Notes under the pieces: generated by a model | What the model saw: only the letters and a program-made list of their open reading frames with translations | Databases searched by the model: none | What the model was told of the DNA's origin: nothing | Program-made: the position numbers and the translations under genes | Shown here: positions 1 to 8,868 of the stretch, in pieces | Layout: each line of letters opens with the position of its first letter | Position numbering within the stretch: position 1 is the first letter of the stretch | Source of the DNA: Serratia sarumanii | GTDB taxonomy: Bacteria; Pseudomonadota; Gammaproteobacteria; Enterobacterales; Enterobacteriaceae | Assembly: GCF_029962605.1 (NCBI RefSeq) | Contig: NZ_CP124750.1 | Location: forward strand, 2,728,001 to 2,792,000 | Reading direction: 5' to 3' | DNA: 64,000 bases

Positions 1-27
1 TCGGAAAAATACCACCTGGTCGATTGA
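1..27 (+). CDS. yciN: YciN, last 8 codons only
   Basis: The first 27 bases read SEKYHLVD followed by TGA. This matches the C-terminus of the small protein YciN as I remember it from E. coli, where yciN lies between sohB and topA, facing sohB tail to tail. The rest of the gene is outside the window. The function of YciN is unknown. The assignment rests on eight residues plus the position next to sohB. Confidence 0.75.
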   Translation, partial: SEKYHLVD

Positions 28-37
28 GAAAAGAAAA

Positions 38-64
38 CGGGGGCGCCCGGCCCCCGCTGATTCA
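38..64. terminator. Bidirectional terminator between yciN and sohB
   Basis: A 7-bp GC stem (CGGGGGC at 38-44, GCCCCCG at 50-56) has a 5-base loop. On the minus strand it is followed by a T-rich run, so it would mainly end sohB transcription. Confidence 0.7.
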
Positions 65-78
65 CGCTATCGCCGCCG

Positions 79-1125
79 TTACAGCAGCGGCTTTTCCCCA
101 CGCTGCCACCAGCGCAACAGCAAGCGATCGACGCTTTCCGCCGCGCTGCCGGTAAAGCGATCCATCAGGCGTTTGCGGCGCGAATAGCGCACGGCGATCA
201 CTTCGTGGTTATCCAGCTCGGCGATCAGCAAGTCATCGCTGGTGCCGATAGCGTCAATCAGGCCCTTCTCTTTCGCCTGTGAACCGAACCAGTGCTCACC
301 GGTGGCGACGCTGTCGATGTCGAGCGACGGGCGCTGCTCATGCACGAAGCGTTTGAACAGCTCGTGGGTTTCGTTCAGATCTTCGCGGAACTTCTCGCGC
401 CCCTGTTCGGTGTTTTCACCGAACAGCGTCAGCGTGCGCTTGAACTGCCCGGCGGTGTGCAACTCCACGTCGATGTCGTTCTTCTTCAGCAGGCGGTGGA
501 AGTTCGGGATCTGCGCCACCACGCCGATCGAGCCGATGATGGCGAACGGCGCCGCCACGATGCGATCCGCGACGCAGGCCATCATGTAGCCGCCGCTGGC
601 CGCCACTTTATCCACCGCCACCGTCAGGCGAATGCCGCCTTTACGCAGGCGCTCCAGCTGCGAGGCCGCCAAGCCGTAGCCGTGCACCACTCCGCCAGGG
701 CTTTCCAGCCGCAGCAGGACTTCATCCTGCGCCGACGCCACCGCCAACACCGCCGAGATCTCTTCGCGCAGCGAGGTCACCTCGTGCGCGTCCATGCTGC
801 CCTTGAAATCCAGCACATACAGACACGGCTTGGCCACCTCGACCGCGCCGGACTTGGCGCGCTGCTTTTTCAGCTTATCGTCGGCCTTGGTCTGTTTCTT
901 GAACTGTTTCAGCCAAACCTTTTGCTCGGCGGCATCCATGCGCGCCAGGCGCATGTCACGCTGCATCTCGCGATACTGTTCACCGAGATCGGTCAACTGC
1001 AGCTCCCCTTTCTGGCGGCTCTTGCGTTGCCCCAAACTGACAGCCAGGATGGCCAACGCGGCGATGGCGAGCACCACCGTGGCAACCTTGGCCAGAAACA
1101 GGCCATAAACAGATATAAACTCCAC
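79..1125 (-). CDS. sohB: Inner-membrane serine peptidase SohB
   Basis: SohB is a signal-peptide-peptidase A family (S49) protease facing the periplasm; in E. coli, extra copies relieve the htrA defect. The 348-residue protein has an N-terminal membrane helix (about residues 8-32), a charged lysine-rich linker (50-92) and a C-terminal peptidase domain. The predicted nucleophile is Ser177 in VAASGGYM, and the general-base lysine is Lys229 in AGQFKRT, as expected for a Ser/Lys dyad. Length and sequence follow E. coli SohB throughout. The neighbours yciN and yciK are in conserved order. The start at 1125 gives the usual MEF(I/L) opening. Confidence 0.96.
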   Translation of the reverse strand: MEFISVYGLFLAKVATVVLAIAALAILAVSLGQRKSRQKGELQLTDLGEQYREMQRDMRLARMDAAEQKVWLKQFKKQTKADDKLKKQRAKSGAVEVAKPCLYVLDFKGSMDAHEVTSLREEISAVLAVASAQDEVLLRLESPGGVVHGYGLAASQLERLRKGGIRLTVAVDKVAASGGYMMACVADRIVAAPFAIIGSIGVVAQIPNFHRLLKKNDIDVELHTAGQFKRTLTLFGENTEQGREKFREDLNETHELFKRFVHEQRPSLDIDSVATGEHWFGSQAKEKGLIDAIGTSDDLLIAELDNHEVIAVRYSRRKRLMDRFTGSAAESVDRLLLRWWQRGEKPLL

Positions 1126-1484
1126 AGATTCCGCCTTTATTTACAGGTTGTTAGTATGATTCTTCCCATTTTAGCCAACCGCAGCGGCTGCTGTCGCGGC
1201 TAAATGAAAATTCATTGCGCACGGAGCATCACTATGGGGACGATTTGCGGCCGAACCAAGCCGTCGCCGCCGCGCTTTTGTTACAAAAGAATGCCATTTC
1301 AGCCTGCTACGCATTGAAAATGCCGGCGGATTAAGGCATATAACACCCATTATTCATCAATATGATGAGACGCATTCGCTGCGCGGCCCGCAGACGGTCG
1401 AGCCTTCGCTCCCGCCCCGGCCGCGCGTTTCACTCTTGCTCCCCGATATCTGCGGGAGAACGGCCACCCAGGCGAGGATTTATC
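1126..1484. other. sohB-yciK divergent intergenic region
   Basis: These 359 bases separate the divergent sohB and yciK starts. An in-frame upstream ATG at 1362 would lengthen YciK by 41 low-complexity residues (Arg/Ser/Pro-rich) that have no counterpart in the family, so I treat that stretch as leader. No RNA gene or repeat is evident. Confidence 0.4.
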
Positions 1485-2246
1485 GTGCATTACCAACCCA
1501 AACAAGATCTGCTCGAACAACGTATCATTCTGGTCACCGGCGCCGGCGACGGCATCGGCCGCGAAGCGGCGCTGACCTACGCGCGCTTCGGTGCCCGGCT
1601 GGTGCTGCTGGGGCGCACCGAGAGCAAGCTGCTGGCGGTACAACAAGAGATCGCGGCCCAGGGCGGCGCCCCGGCGTTGGTGGTGACGCTGGACTTGCTG
1701 CACGCCACGCCGGAGCAATGCCGGCAGATAGCCGACGATCTGGCGCGCCAGATCCCCCGCCTTGACGGCGTGCTGCACAACGCCGGCCTGCTCGGCGACA
1801 TCGCGCCGATGGCCGACCTGTCGATGACCATGTGGCAAGAGGTGATGCAGGTTAACGTCAACGCCACCTTTATGCTGACTCAGGCGCTGCTGCCGCTGCT
1901 GCTGAAATCCCACGCGGGTTCGCTGGTGTTCACCAGTTCCAGCGTCGGGCGCACCGGCCGCGCAGACTGGGGCGCCTATGCGGTGTCGAAGTTCGCCACC
2001 GAGGGCATGATGCAGGTGTTGGCCGACGAGTATAAAAACCGCAATCTGCGGGTGAACTGCATCAATCCGGGCGGCACCCGCACCAAAATGCGCGCATCTG
2101 CCTTCCCACACGAAGACAAGAACAAGCTGAAAACCCCGGCCGATATCATGCCGCTGTATCTGTATCTGATGGGCGAAGACAGCCGCCGCAAAACCGGCAT
2201 GAGCTTCGACGCCCAGCCGAACCGTAAACCCGGCGCGGCCGAATAA
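1485..2246 (+). CDS. yciK: YciK, SDR-family oxidoreductase
   Basis: YciK is a short-chain dehydrogenase/reductase of unknown physiological substrate. The 253-residue protein shows the cofactor motif TGAGDGIG at residues 18-25, the NAG motif at 99-101, and the catalytic YAVSK at 165-169 after the serine run at 151-153. I chose the GTG at 1485, preceded by GGCGAGGA, because it gives the length of E. coli YciK; the ATG at 1362 would add an atypical tail. The gene ends 11 bases before btuR, so the two probably form an operon, as in E. coli. Confidence 0.93.
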   Translation: MHYQPKQDLLEQRIILVTGAGDGIGREAALTYARFGARLVLLGRTESKLLAVQQEIAAQGGAPALVVTLDLLHATPEQCRQIADDLARQIPRLDGVLHNAGLLGDIAPMADLSMTMWQEVMQVNVNATFMLTQALLPLLLKSHAGSLVFTSSSVGRTGRADWGAYAVSKFATEGMMQVLADEYKNRNLRVNCINPGGTRTKMRASAFPHEDKNKLKTPADIMPLYLYLMGEDSRRKTGMSFDAQPNRKPGAAE

Positions 2247-2257
2247 GGAGCGTTTTC

Positions 2258-2848
2258 ATGGCGGAAGATCGTCATCAACAGCGCCAGCAGCGCCTGAAAG
2301 AACAGGTCGATGCGCGCATCGCGGCGGCGCAGGACACGCGCGGCCTGCTGCTGGTGTTTACCGGCAACGGCAAGGGTAAGACCACCGCCGCCTTCGGCAC
2401 CGTCACCCGGGCGGTCGGCCACGGCATGCGCGCCGGGGTGATCCAGTTCATCAAGGGCGAATGGCCCAATGGCGAAAAGAATCTGCTGCAGCAACACGGC
2501 GTTGAATTTCAGGTGATGGCCACCGGCTTCACCTGGGAGACGCAGAACAAAGCCGGCGATACCGCCGCCTGCCAGGCGGTGTGGCAACACGGCAAACGCA
2601 TGCTGGCCGACAGCAGCCTGGATCTGGTGCTGCTGGACGAAGTGACCTACATGCTGACCTACGGCTATCTGGAACTGGAAGAGCTGAAGGCCGCGTTGCT
2701 GGAGCGCCCTGCGCACCAAACGGTGATCCTGACCGGGCGCGGTTGCCATCGCGATCTGCTGGAACTGGCGGATACGGTCACGGAGATGCGGCCGGTGAAG
2801 CACGCGTTTGATGCGGGCGTGAAGGCGCAACAGGGGATCGATTGGTAA
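2258..2848 (+). CDS. btuR: Cob(I)alamin adenosyltransferase
   Basis: This CobA/BtuR-type corrinoid adenosyltransferase transfers the adenosyl group of ATP to cob(I)alamin to make coenzyme B12. The 196-residue protein has the family's unusual P-loop FTGNGKGKTT at about residues 34-43, a basic N-terminus, and the DEVTYML segment at about 127-133. It starts 11 bases after yciK with a good Shine-Dalgarno sequence (AAGGAG), which indicates co-transcription. In an organism without de novo corrin synthesis it serves salvage; the window itself does not show which applies. Confidence 0.95.
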   Translation: MAEDRHQQRQQRLKEQVDARIAAAQDTRGLLLVFTGNGKGKTTAAFGTVTRAVGHGMRAGVIQFIKGEWPNGEKNLLQQHGVEFQVMATGFTWETQNKAGDTAACQAVWQHGKRMLADSSLDLVLLDEVTYMLTYGYLELEELKAALLERPAHQTVILTGRGCHRDLLELADTVTEMRPVKHAFDAGVKAQQGIDW

Positions 2849-2854
2849 CAAAAG

Positions 2855-2880
2855 TTCTGGCCCCGAACGGGGCCAGAATG
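2855..2880. terminator. Terminator between btuR and rluB
   Basis: A perfect 10-bp inverted repeat (TTCTGGCCCC at 2855-2864, GGGGCCAGAA at 2869-2878) with loop GAAC lies between two convergent genes. T runs are weak on both sides. Confidence 0.6.
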
Positions 2881-2885
2881 AGAGA

Positions 2886-3791
2886 TTAGCCGCGTTTGCT
2901 CGGCTTGCCCGGTTTACCCGGCTTGCTGCCTGGCGCACTGCGGCGGCCGCTGCCGGCCACCTGCGAATGGCGCTTGACCGCGCGGCGGATCTGGTTGGCC
3001 TTCACGCGGCGGCGCTCACGCTCCACCGGCATCTTGCTGACCGTTTCCGGCTTCAATTCCACCAGCTCGCGCAGGTAGTTGATCGCCGGCAGATCCAGCT
3101 CGGCCCAGCCGCCGCGCGGCAGGCCTTTCGGCAGATCGATGTCGCCATAACGCACGCGGATCAGGCGGCTCACCTGCACGCCCACCGCTTCCCACAGGCG
3201 ACGCACTTCACGGTTGCGGCCTTCGGTCAGGGTCACATTGTACCACTGGTTGAGGCCTTCACCGCCCTGGAAGCTGATGGTGCGGAAGGCGGCCGGGCCG
3301 TCTTCCAACTGCACACCCTTGCTCAGCTGCTTCACTTTCGCATCGTCGACCTGGCCGAACACGCGTACCGCGTACTCGCGCTCCACTTCACGGCTCGGGT
3401 GCATCAGACGGTTGGCCAGTTCGCCATCGGTGGTGAACAGCAGCAGACCGGAGGTGTTGACGTCCAGGCGCCCTACCGCCACCCAGCGCGAACCGCGCAG
3501 CTTAGGCAGACGATCGAACACCGTCGGGCGGCCTTCAGGATCGCTGCGGGTACACAGCTCGCCTTCCGGTTTGTAGTAGGCCAGCACCCGGCAGACCACG
3601 TCTTCAGACTCTTTGATCGACAGGACATGACCGTCCAGGCGAATTTTCATCGCCGGCGTCACTTCAACGCGATCGCCCAGCTTGGCGACCTTGCCGTCGA
3701 CGCTGACGCGCCCGGCTTCAATCATGGTTTCGATTTCACGACGCGAGCCATGCCCGGCGCGCGCTAAAACTTTCTGTAACTTTTCGCTCAT
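2886..3791 (-). CDS. rluB: 23S rRNA pseudouridine(2605) synthase RluB
   Basis: RluB isomerises U2605 of 23S rRNA to pseudouridine. The 301-residue protein has an N-terminal S4 RNA-binding domain (residues 1-60) and a RsuA-type catalytic domain with Asp110 in [12 protein letters not shown]. The C-terminal tail (about 255-301) is Arg/Lys/Gly-rich and ends in repeated KPGKP/KPSKRG units, as usual for enterobacterial RluB. The open frame extends to 4073, but [13 protein letters not shown] at 3791 is the family N-terminus, and the extension runs antisense through the neighbouring hydrolase-fold gene. Confidence 0.95.
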   Translation of the reverse strand: MSEKLQKVLARAGHGSRREIETMIEAGRVSVDGKVAKLGDRVEVTPAMKIRLDGHVLSIKESEDVVCRVLAYYKPEGELCTRSDPEGRPTVFDRLPKLRGSRWVAVGRLDVNTSGLLLFTTDGELANRLMHPSREVEREYAVRVFGQVDDAKVKQLSKGVQLEDGPAAFRTISFQGGEGLNQWYNVTLTEGRNREVRRLWEAVGVQVSRLIRVRYGDIDLPKGLPRGGWAELDLPAINYLRELVELKPETVSKMPVERERRRVKANQIRRAVKRHSQVAGSGRRSAPGSKPGKPGKPSKRG

Positions 3792-3954
3792 TGAGCAACC
3801 TCTAATGTCGCCTTCACAGGCGTCGGGGGGATAACCGTCGCGGCCAACCGCCACAACGGTAACAATACATTTATCAGGATCGAACCGCGCATTATACAGG
3901 CTTTCTAAGGTGTTGAAACCCACTTTATCGGCGGCGACCTCCCTCGGGCGGCGT

Positions 3955-4752
3955 TTACGGCGCCAAAAAATCCTCCACCGCCCACAGCACCGCGTCGGGC
4001 CGTTCCAGAATGCCGAGGTGAGTGCGAGCCTCCCCCAAACGCACCACGGAGAAAAACGGCTGCTCGGCGGCAAATGCCTGCTGGCGCCGCAGATAGTCGT
4101 CGCGGCGATCCAGCGAGTAGATGTGGCGACACGGCGGCGGCGCGCTCATTCCCGCCAGACGTTGCAGCGGCGAGCCGAATTGCCGGTAGGCCTGTTCGAT
4201 GGCCACGCCGGCGGCACGCCAGAGCCGGTAATCTTCTTGTGCCATCTCGACCTCCAGATGGCGTTTGACCCGTTCGTGGCGGATGCCGCCCTGCCAGAAG
4301 GCGAACAAGGCGTCGCGCGCCGCCAGCCACTGCTGCGGCTGCTGCATGCGGCTCACCGCCGTAAAGAACGCCGGTTCCGGCTGCGTCATGATCCAATCGA
4401 GAAACACCATGCCCCGCACCCGCTGCGGCAACGCTTCGGCCAACGCCACCGCCAGCCAGCTGGCGTGCGCCACCGACAGAGTCACCACGTTGTCCAAACG
4501 CAGCGCCGTCAGTAGCTGACGCACATCTTCCAGCAAATCGTCCGCCGCGAGCGACATCTCCGCCGTTTTTGACGACAGGCCGTGGCCGCGCCAGTCGATG
4601 CTGATCACCCGATAACGTTCTGCCGCCAGGGCGATGAAGGGATCGAACACGGTTTTCGGCTCGCACCAGCCGGGCAGCAGCACCAGCGTGAGCGGCCCTG
4701 AGCCGATATCCTGATAATCGAGAGCGATGTTGGCGCTGTGAAATGTGGTCAT
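3955..4752 (-). CDS. Alpha/beta-fold protein resembling Hod/PQS 2,4-dioxygenases
   Basis: The 265-residue alpha/beta-hydrolase-fold protein resembles, along most of its length, the cofactor-free 3-hydroxy-4-quinolone/quinaldine 2,4-dioxygenases (Hod, Qdo, AqdC) as I remember them. Shared pieces are LLPGWC (25-30), WRGHGLS (54-60), DW(I/L)M (119-122), the stretch [10 protein letters not shown] (186-195), RHI(Y/F)S (209-213) and a late TH (244-245). Asp119 and His245 fit the acid and histidine of the fold. The nucleophile elbow reads SVAHASW (93-99), with Ala95 where Hod has its serine; His96 and Trp99 are kept. Family members open N-heteroaromatic rings, and some degrade the Pseudomonas quinolone signal. 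The substrate here is unknown. The gene has no partner in its operon and is absent from the E. coli locus. Confidence 0.65.
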   Translation of the reverse strand: MTTFHSANIALDYQDIGSGPLTLVLLPGWCEPKTVFDPFIALAAERYRVISIDWRGHGLSSKTAEMSLAADDLLEDVRQLLTALRLDNVVTLSVAHASWLAVALAEALPQRVRGMVFLDWIMTQPEPAFFTAVSRMQQPQQWLAARDALFAFWQGGIRHERVKRHLEVEMAQEDYRLWRAAGVAIEQAYRQFGSPLQRLAGMSAPPPCRHIYSLDRRDDYLRRQQAFAAEQPFFSVVRLGEARTHLGILERPDAVLWAVEDFLAP

Positions 4753-4900
4753 ATAACCTCCTGCGCGTCTCTCCCCGACCCGTTCGGGGGATGCCGACGA
4801 TGCTAAGGTGACAGCGCCGCGGAGATTGATCTATTGAAGTTCGTGCGGAAAGTATGAGAGCGCACCTTATGAAAAAATGCGCACTAAATGGAATGCAAAT

Positions 4901-5260
4901 TTAATGGCGCACGCAGGGATAGGCGGCGCTTAACGCCAGCATGATCACCGAAGGCGCAGAGTAATGCAACTGCTCGGGATGCTCGTTCAAATAGCGCATC
5001 ACCGCATCGGCGGCCGTGCCGATACTCATCCCGGCTTCCGGGCAAATATTGCGGTTGCCCTGCATCGAATAAGTATCGAATACGCCGGCGACGTATCCCA
5101 TAAACATGCCGCCGTTAAGCGCTTCGGCAACGGTGGCCTCACCGTTTTTATTTTTTACGTAACCGCCGGATTCCGCCAGCAAGGAACTGCCCGAATAAAA
5201 ACCCGCATTTGCCATCGAGGAAAATAATAAGGCCGCTAAAAAAGAAACCCGTTTAATCAT
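4901..5260 (-). CDS. Rap1a/Tai-family immunity-like periplasmic protein
   Basis: The 119-residue protein has a signal peptide ending in SMANA (cleavage after residue 19). The mature part is helical, with SGSSLL near its start, a GYVAGVFDTY segment, a cysteine in NICPEAG and a C-terminal AYPCVRH. This layout, including the two cysteines likely to form a disulfide, fits the Rap1a/Tai family of periplasmic immunity proteins that block type VI-secreted Tae4 amidases; Serratia Rap1a and Rap2a are the founders. No Tae4-type effector or secretion gene lies beside it, so it is an orphan. Its base composition is clearly AT-richer than that of its neighbours, suggesting transfer. Confidence 0.7.
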   Translation of the reverse strand: MIKRVSFLAALLFSSMANAGFYSGSSLLAESGGYVKNKNGEATVAEALNGGMFMGYVAGVFDTYSMQGNRNICPEAGMSIGTAADAVMRYLNEHPEQLHYSAPSVIMLALSAAYPCVRH

Positions 5261-5374
5261 TGGTGCGCATCCTGCCCATTATCAATTCTGAAGTAGCAAG
5301 AATAGCTGCTTTCACCCGAAATAGCGTCGCTTCAGCCGATTTTCAGACAATGGGCAAGTCGGCGACGGTTTACA

Positions 5375-5995
5375 TCAGCGGAAAGGCGCCGCGTCGCCCG
5401 CCCCTTCACGCACCACTTCCGGCGAGGATTCGGTCAGATCGATAACCGTAGTCGGCTGTTGACCGAGGAAACCGCCGTGGATCACCAGATCGACCACCTT
5501 GCCCAGGTGATCGCTGATCTCTTCCGGATCCGATTCGGCAAAATCATTGCCCGGCAGCATCAGGGTGGTGGACATCATCGGTTCGTTCAGCGCCTCCAGC
5601 AGCGCCAGCGCGATCGGGTTCGACGGCACGCGCAGGCCGATGGTTTTACGCTTTTCATTCATCAGGCGGCGCGGCACTTCCTTGGTCGCTTTCAGAATGA
5701 AGGTGTAGTTACCCGGCGTATTGTTTTTAATCAGGCGAAACGCCGTATTATCTACGTGCGCATAGGTCGACAACTCGGACAAATCGCGGCACATCAGGGT
5801 AAAGTTGTGGTTGCCGTCCAGCTGACGGATGCGGCAAATGCGCTCCATCGCCGCCTTCTCTTCCAGCATGCAACCCAGCGCATAGCCGGAATCGGTGGGA
5901 TAAACGATCACCCCGCCCTTGCGCAACACCTCGACCGCCTGGTTAATCAAACGCGGCTGCGGGTTGTCCGGGTGAATATAAAAAAGCTGACTCAT
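5375..5995 (-). CDS. yciO: YciO, Sua5/YciO/YrdC family protein
   Basis: YciO is a 206-residue single-domain relative of the TsaC/Sua5 threonylcarbamoyl-AMP synthases. The KGGVIVYPTDSGYALGC region (28-44) and TTLMLPGNDF (about 143-152) are typical of the YciO branch, which binds double-stranded RNA-like surfaces; its cellular role is less defined than that of TsaC. It lies upstream of, and is oriented like, the RNase AM gene, with its ATG at 5995 about 47 bases beyond the end of that gene, so the two are likely co-transcribed from rnm into yciO, as in E. coli. Confidence 0.93.
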   Translation of the reverse strand: MSQLFYIHPDNPQPRLINQAVEVLRKGGVIVYPTDSGYALGCMLEEKAAMERICRIRQLDGNHNFTLMCRDLSELSTYAHVDNTAFRLIKNNTPGNYTFILKATKEVPRRLMNEKRKTIGLRVPSNPIALALLEALNEPMMSTTLMLPGNDFAESDPEEISDHLGKVVDLVIHGGFLGQQPTTVIDLTESSPEVVREGAGDAAPFR

Positions 5996-6042
5996 GACTT
6001 GCTCCTAAAATGATGCCCGCGCGCGTTGCCACGCGCGTAAAA

Positions 6043-6924
6043 TCAGACCGCCTCGCCAGGCTGCGGCCAATCGCGCCACACCGGCTCGACGCCGCCCGGC
6101 AGCCACAGTTTGCGGCCCAGTTCGATCCACGAACAAGGCTGATGAAAATCAGAGCCTTGCGAGGCCAACAGGCGGTAGTCCTGGGCGTATTTCGCCAATT
6201 GCGAGCGCTCATGCGGCGCCTGCTGACACTGCGCCACTTCCATGGCGTCGCCGCCGTGTTCGGCGAAATGCGCCAGCAAACGTTTCAACCACTTCGCGGT
6301 CAGATCGTAACGGCCGGGATGCGCCATCACCGCCTGGCCGCCCGATTGATGAATCGCATCAATGGCTTGTTCTATTGTACACCACTGCGGCGGCACGTAG
6401 CCGGTTTTGCCCTTGGCCAGGTATTTCTTGAACACCTGCGCCATGTTGCCCGCCACGCCAATCTCCACCAGATAACGGGCGAAATGACCGCGGGTCACCG
6501 CGCCGTCGCCCGCCAGCCGCTGGGCACCGGCATAGGCGTCGGGAATGCGCGCCTTACCCAGACGCACGCCGATCTCCTGCGCACGCCGATTGCGCCGTTC
6601 GGTTTGTTCCGCCAACAGCGCCACCAGCGCCGGGTGCGCGACGTCCATGCCCAATCCAACGATATGGATCTCATGATTTTCCCACAGCGTCGAGATTTCC
6701 ACCCCGTTGACCAGCCACAGTGGTAACGCCTGCTCCGCAATGGCGGCGGCGGCCTCGGCCAGGCCTGCGGTGGTGTCGTGATCGGTGATCGCCAGCACGC
6801 CCACGCGCATCTCGACCGCCCGCTGCACCAGCTGCGTCGGCGTCAGGTAGCCATCGGAGGCGGTTGTGTGGCTGTGGAGGTCGTACAGAGTAAAGGCGGT
6901 GGATGGGGGGTTACTGTCTGTCAA
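6043..6924 (-). CDS. rnm: RNase AM (PHP-domain 5'-3' exoribonuclease, YciV/TrpH)
   Basis: This PHP-superfamily phosphoesterase is known as RNase AM in E. coli, where it trims 5' ends of rRNA and degrades short oligonucleotides and 3',5'-bisphosphates. The 293-residue protein has the N-terminal metal motif [11 protein letters not shown] (residues 15-25, with His17 and His19), TDHD (about 52-55), and later metal-binding residues in MAHPGRYD and GSDFH. Its start at 6924 lies about 145 bases from the trp promoter on the opposite strand, as in E. coli. The older name trpH reflects this location only. Confidence 0.94.
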   Translation of the reverse strand: MTDSNPPSTAFTLYDLHSHTTASDGYLTPTQLVQRAVEMRVGVLAITDHDTTAGLAEAAAAIAEQALPLWLVNGVEISTLWENHEIHIVGLGMDVAHPALVALLAEQTERRNRRAQEIGVRLGKARIPDAYAGAQRLAGDGAVTRGHFARYLVEIGVAGNMAQVFKKYLAKGKTGYVPPQWCTIEQAIDAIHQSGGQAVMAHPGRYDLTAKWLKRLLAHFAEHGGDAMEVAQCQQAPHERSQLAKYAQDYRLLASQGSDFHQPCSWIELGRKLWLPGGVEPVWRDWPQPGEAV

Positions 6925-7068
6925 AACGGCTATCCGGCAATGGCTTGGTTTTCTATCATACCCGCGATCGGCGGCCGGACGGAAATCTATTCTGCCCCGG
7001 CCGCGGACGCCAGGCGGAATGATGAATATAATTCACGCTGACCGCTAAAACATTGTGCAAAAAGAGGG

Positions 7069-7097
7069 TTGACTTTGCTCTCTCGAACCAGTTAACT
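7069..7097 (+). promoter_or_regulatory. trp operon promoter
   Basis: A -35 element TTGACT (7069-7074) and a -10 element TTAACT (7092-7097), 17 bases apart, match the E. coli trp promoter closely and lie 60 bases before the leader peptide. Confidence 0.9.
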
Positions 7098-7104
7098 AGT
7101 ACAC
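7085..7104 (+). promoter_or_regulatory. TrpR operator
   Basis: A near-palindrome around CTAG/GTTAAC overlaps the -10 element (core AGTTAACTAGTAC, 7090-7102) and matches the E. coli trp operator at almost every base. Tryptophan-bound TrpR is expected to block RNA polymerase here. Confidence 0.9.
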
Positions 7105-7156
7105 AAGTTCACGGCAATGGCCGTGTCGGATGAGCGTTAACAGAGAGAGTCTACAA

Positions 7157-7216
7157 ATGAACAACTACATTTCTCTTCACGGTTGGTGGCGTACCTCCCT
7201 CTTGCGGGCGGTGTAA
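7157..7216 (+). CDS. trpL: trp leader peptide (19 aa)
   Basis: The short frame encodes MNNYISLHGWWRTSLLRAV, with tandem Trp codons at 7184-7189. Ribosome stalling there under tryptophan shortage favours the antiterminator. The peptide is almost the same as the known Serratia marcescens leader. It is preceded by a purine-rich AGAGAG ribosome-binding region. Confidence 0.95.
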   Translation: MNNYISLHGWWRTSLLRAV

Positions 7217-7253
7217 TCGCGCATAGCTGTCATCTGACAATGCAGATTTCCTG

Positions 7254-7279
7254 AGCCCGCACCTGATGCGGGCTTTTTT
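7254..7279 (+). terminator. trp attenuator
   Basis: AGCCCGC (7254-7260) pairs with GCGGGCT (7268-7274) over a 7-base loop and is followed by a T run. This is the 3:4 terminator hairpin of the trp leader, ending about 27 bases before trpE. Confidence 0.93.
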
Positions 7280-7305
7280 ATGGACAGAATTCACTGGAAC
7301 CACCG

Positions 7306-8868
7306 ATGATGAACATCAAACCACAAATGACATTGCTGAAGGCGCAAGCCAGCTACCGGGGCGACCCCACCACCATTTTCCACCAGCTGTGCGGCGCCCG
7401 TCCGGCCACCCTGCTGCTGGAATCGGCGGAAATCAACAGCAAACAGAATCTGCAGAGCCTGCTGGTGATCGACAGCGCGCTGCGCATTACCGCACTGGGC
7501 CACACCGTCAGCGTGCAGGCGCTGAGCGCCAACGGCGCGGCGCTGCTGCCGCTGCTGGACGAAGCGCTGCCGCCCGAGGTGCGCAATCAGGCGCGCCCCA
7601 ACGGCCGCGAGCTGAGCTTCCCGGCGATCGACGCGGTGCAGGACGAAGACGCCCGCCTGCGTTCACTGTCGGTGTTCGACGCGCTGCGCACGCTGCTGAC
7701 CCTGGTGGACTCCCCGGCGGACGAGCGCGAAGCCGTGATGCTGGGCGGCCTGTTCGCCTACGATTTGGTCGCCGGTTTCGAAGACCTGCCGGCGCTGCGC
7801 CAGGATCAGCGCTGCCCGGACTTCTGCTTCTATCTGGCGGAAACCCTGCTGGTGCTGGATCACCAACGAGGCTCGGCCCGTCTGCAGGCCAGCGTCTTCA
7901 GTGAGCAGGCGAGTGAAGCGCAGCGTTTGCAGCAACGCCTGGAACAGCTGCAGGCCGAATTGCAACAAACCCCGCAGCCGATCCCGCACCAAACGCTGGA
8001 AAACATGCAGCTGAGCTGTAACCAGAGCGACGAAGAGTACGGCGCGGTGGTCAGCGGGCTGCAGGAAGCGATCCGCCAGGGCGAGATTTTCCAGGTGGTG
8101 CCGTCGCGCCGCTTCTCCCTGCCGTGCCCGGCGCCGCTGGCAGCCTACCAGACCTTGAAAGACAACAACCCCAGCCCGTACATGTTCTTCATGCAGGATG
8201 ATGACTTCACCCTGTTCGGCGCTTCGCCGGAGAGCGCGCTGAAATACGACGCGAGCAATCGGCAAATCGAAATCTACCCGATCGCCGGCACCCGCCCGCG
8301 CGGCCGGAGTAAGGACGGTTCGCTGGATCTGGATCTCGACAGCCGCATCGAGCTGGAAATGCGCACCGACCACAAAGAGCTGGCCGAGCACCTGATGCTG
8401 GTCGATCTGGCGCGCAACGATCTGGCGCGCATCTGCCAGGCCGGCAGCCGCTACGTCGCCGACCTGACCAAGGTGGACCGCTATTCGTTCGTCATGCACC
8501 TGGTTTCCCGGGTGGTGGGCACCCTGCGCGCCGATCTCGACGTGCTGCACGCCTACCAGGCTTGCATGAACATGGGCACCCTGAGCGGCGCGCCGAAGGT
8601 GCGGGCGATGCAGCTGATCGCCGCCTCCGAAGGCACGCGCCGCGGCAGCTACGGCGGCGCGGTAGGCTACTTCACCGCCACCGGCGATCTGGATACCTGC
8701 ATCGTCATTCGCTCCGCCTACGTTGAAGACGGCATCGCCACCGTGCAGGCCGGCGCCGGCGTGGTGCTGGATTCCGTCCCGCAGGCGGAAGCCGACGAGA
8801 CCCGCAACAAAGCCCGTGCCGTGCTGCGTGCCATCGCCACTGCGCACCATGCCAAGGAGGTGTTCTGA
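7306..8868 (+). CDS. trpE: Anthranilate synthase component I
   Basis: TrpE converts chorismate to anthranilate with ammonia supplied by TrpG, and is feedback-inhibited by tryptophan. The 520-residue protein has the N-terminal regulatory domain, including the inhibitor-binding LLLESAEI segment (36-43), and a C-terminal chorismate-binding domain with [17 protein letters not shown] and the [14 protein letters not shown] segments. The start is one of two adjacent ATGs (7306 or 7309). The TGA stop overlaps the trpG ATG in TGATG (8866-8870), which suggests translational coupling of the two subunits. Confidence 0.97.
   Translation: MMNIKPQMTLLKAQASYRGDPTTIFHQLCGARPATLLLESAEINSKQNLQSLLVIDSALRITALGHTVSVQALSANGAALLPLLDEALPPEVRNQARPNGRELSFPAIDAVQDEDARLRSLSVFDALRTLLTLVDSPADEREAVMLGGLFAYDLVAGFEDLPALRQDQRCPDFCFYLAETLLVLDHQRGSARLQASVFSEQASEAQRLQQRLEQLQAELQQTPQPIPHQTLENMQLSCNQSDEEYGAVVSGLQEAIRQGEIFQVVPSRRFSLPCPAPLAAYQTLKDNNPSPYMFFMQDDDFTLFGASPESALKYDASNRQIEIYPIAGTRPRGRSKDGSLDLDLDSRIELEMRTDHKELAEHLMLVDLARNDLARICQAGSRYVADLTKVDRYSFVMHLVSRVVGTLRADLDVLHAYQACMNMGTLSGAPKVRAMQLIAASEGTRRGSYGGAVGYFTATGDLDTCIVIRSAYVEDGIATVQAGAGVVLDSVPQAEADETRNKARAVLRAIATAHHAKEVF

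Noticed and set aside
292..1203. 303-residue open frame on the plus strand opposite sohB
   Set aside because: It is a GC-driven antisense shadow of sohB, rich in His/Arg/Gln with no family motif. Similar long antisense frames occur opposite trpE, trpC, galU, adhE and other genes and were all left out.
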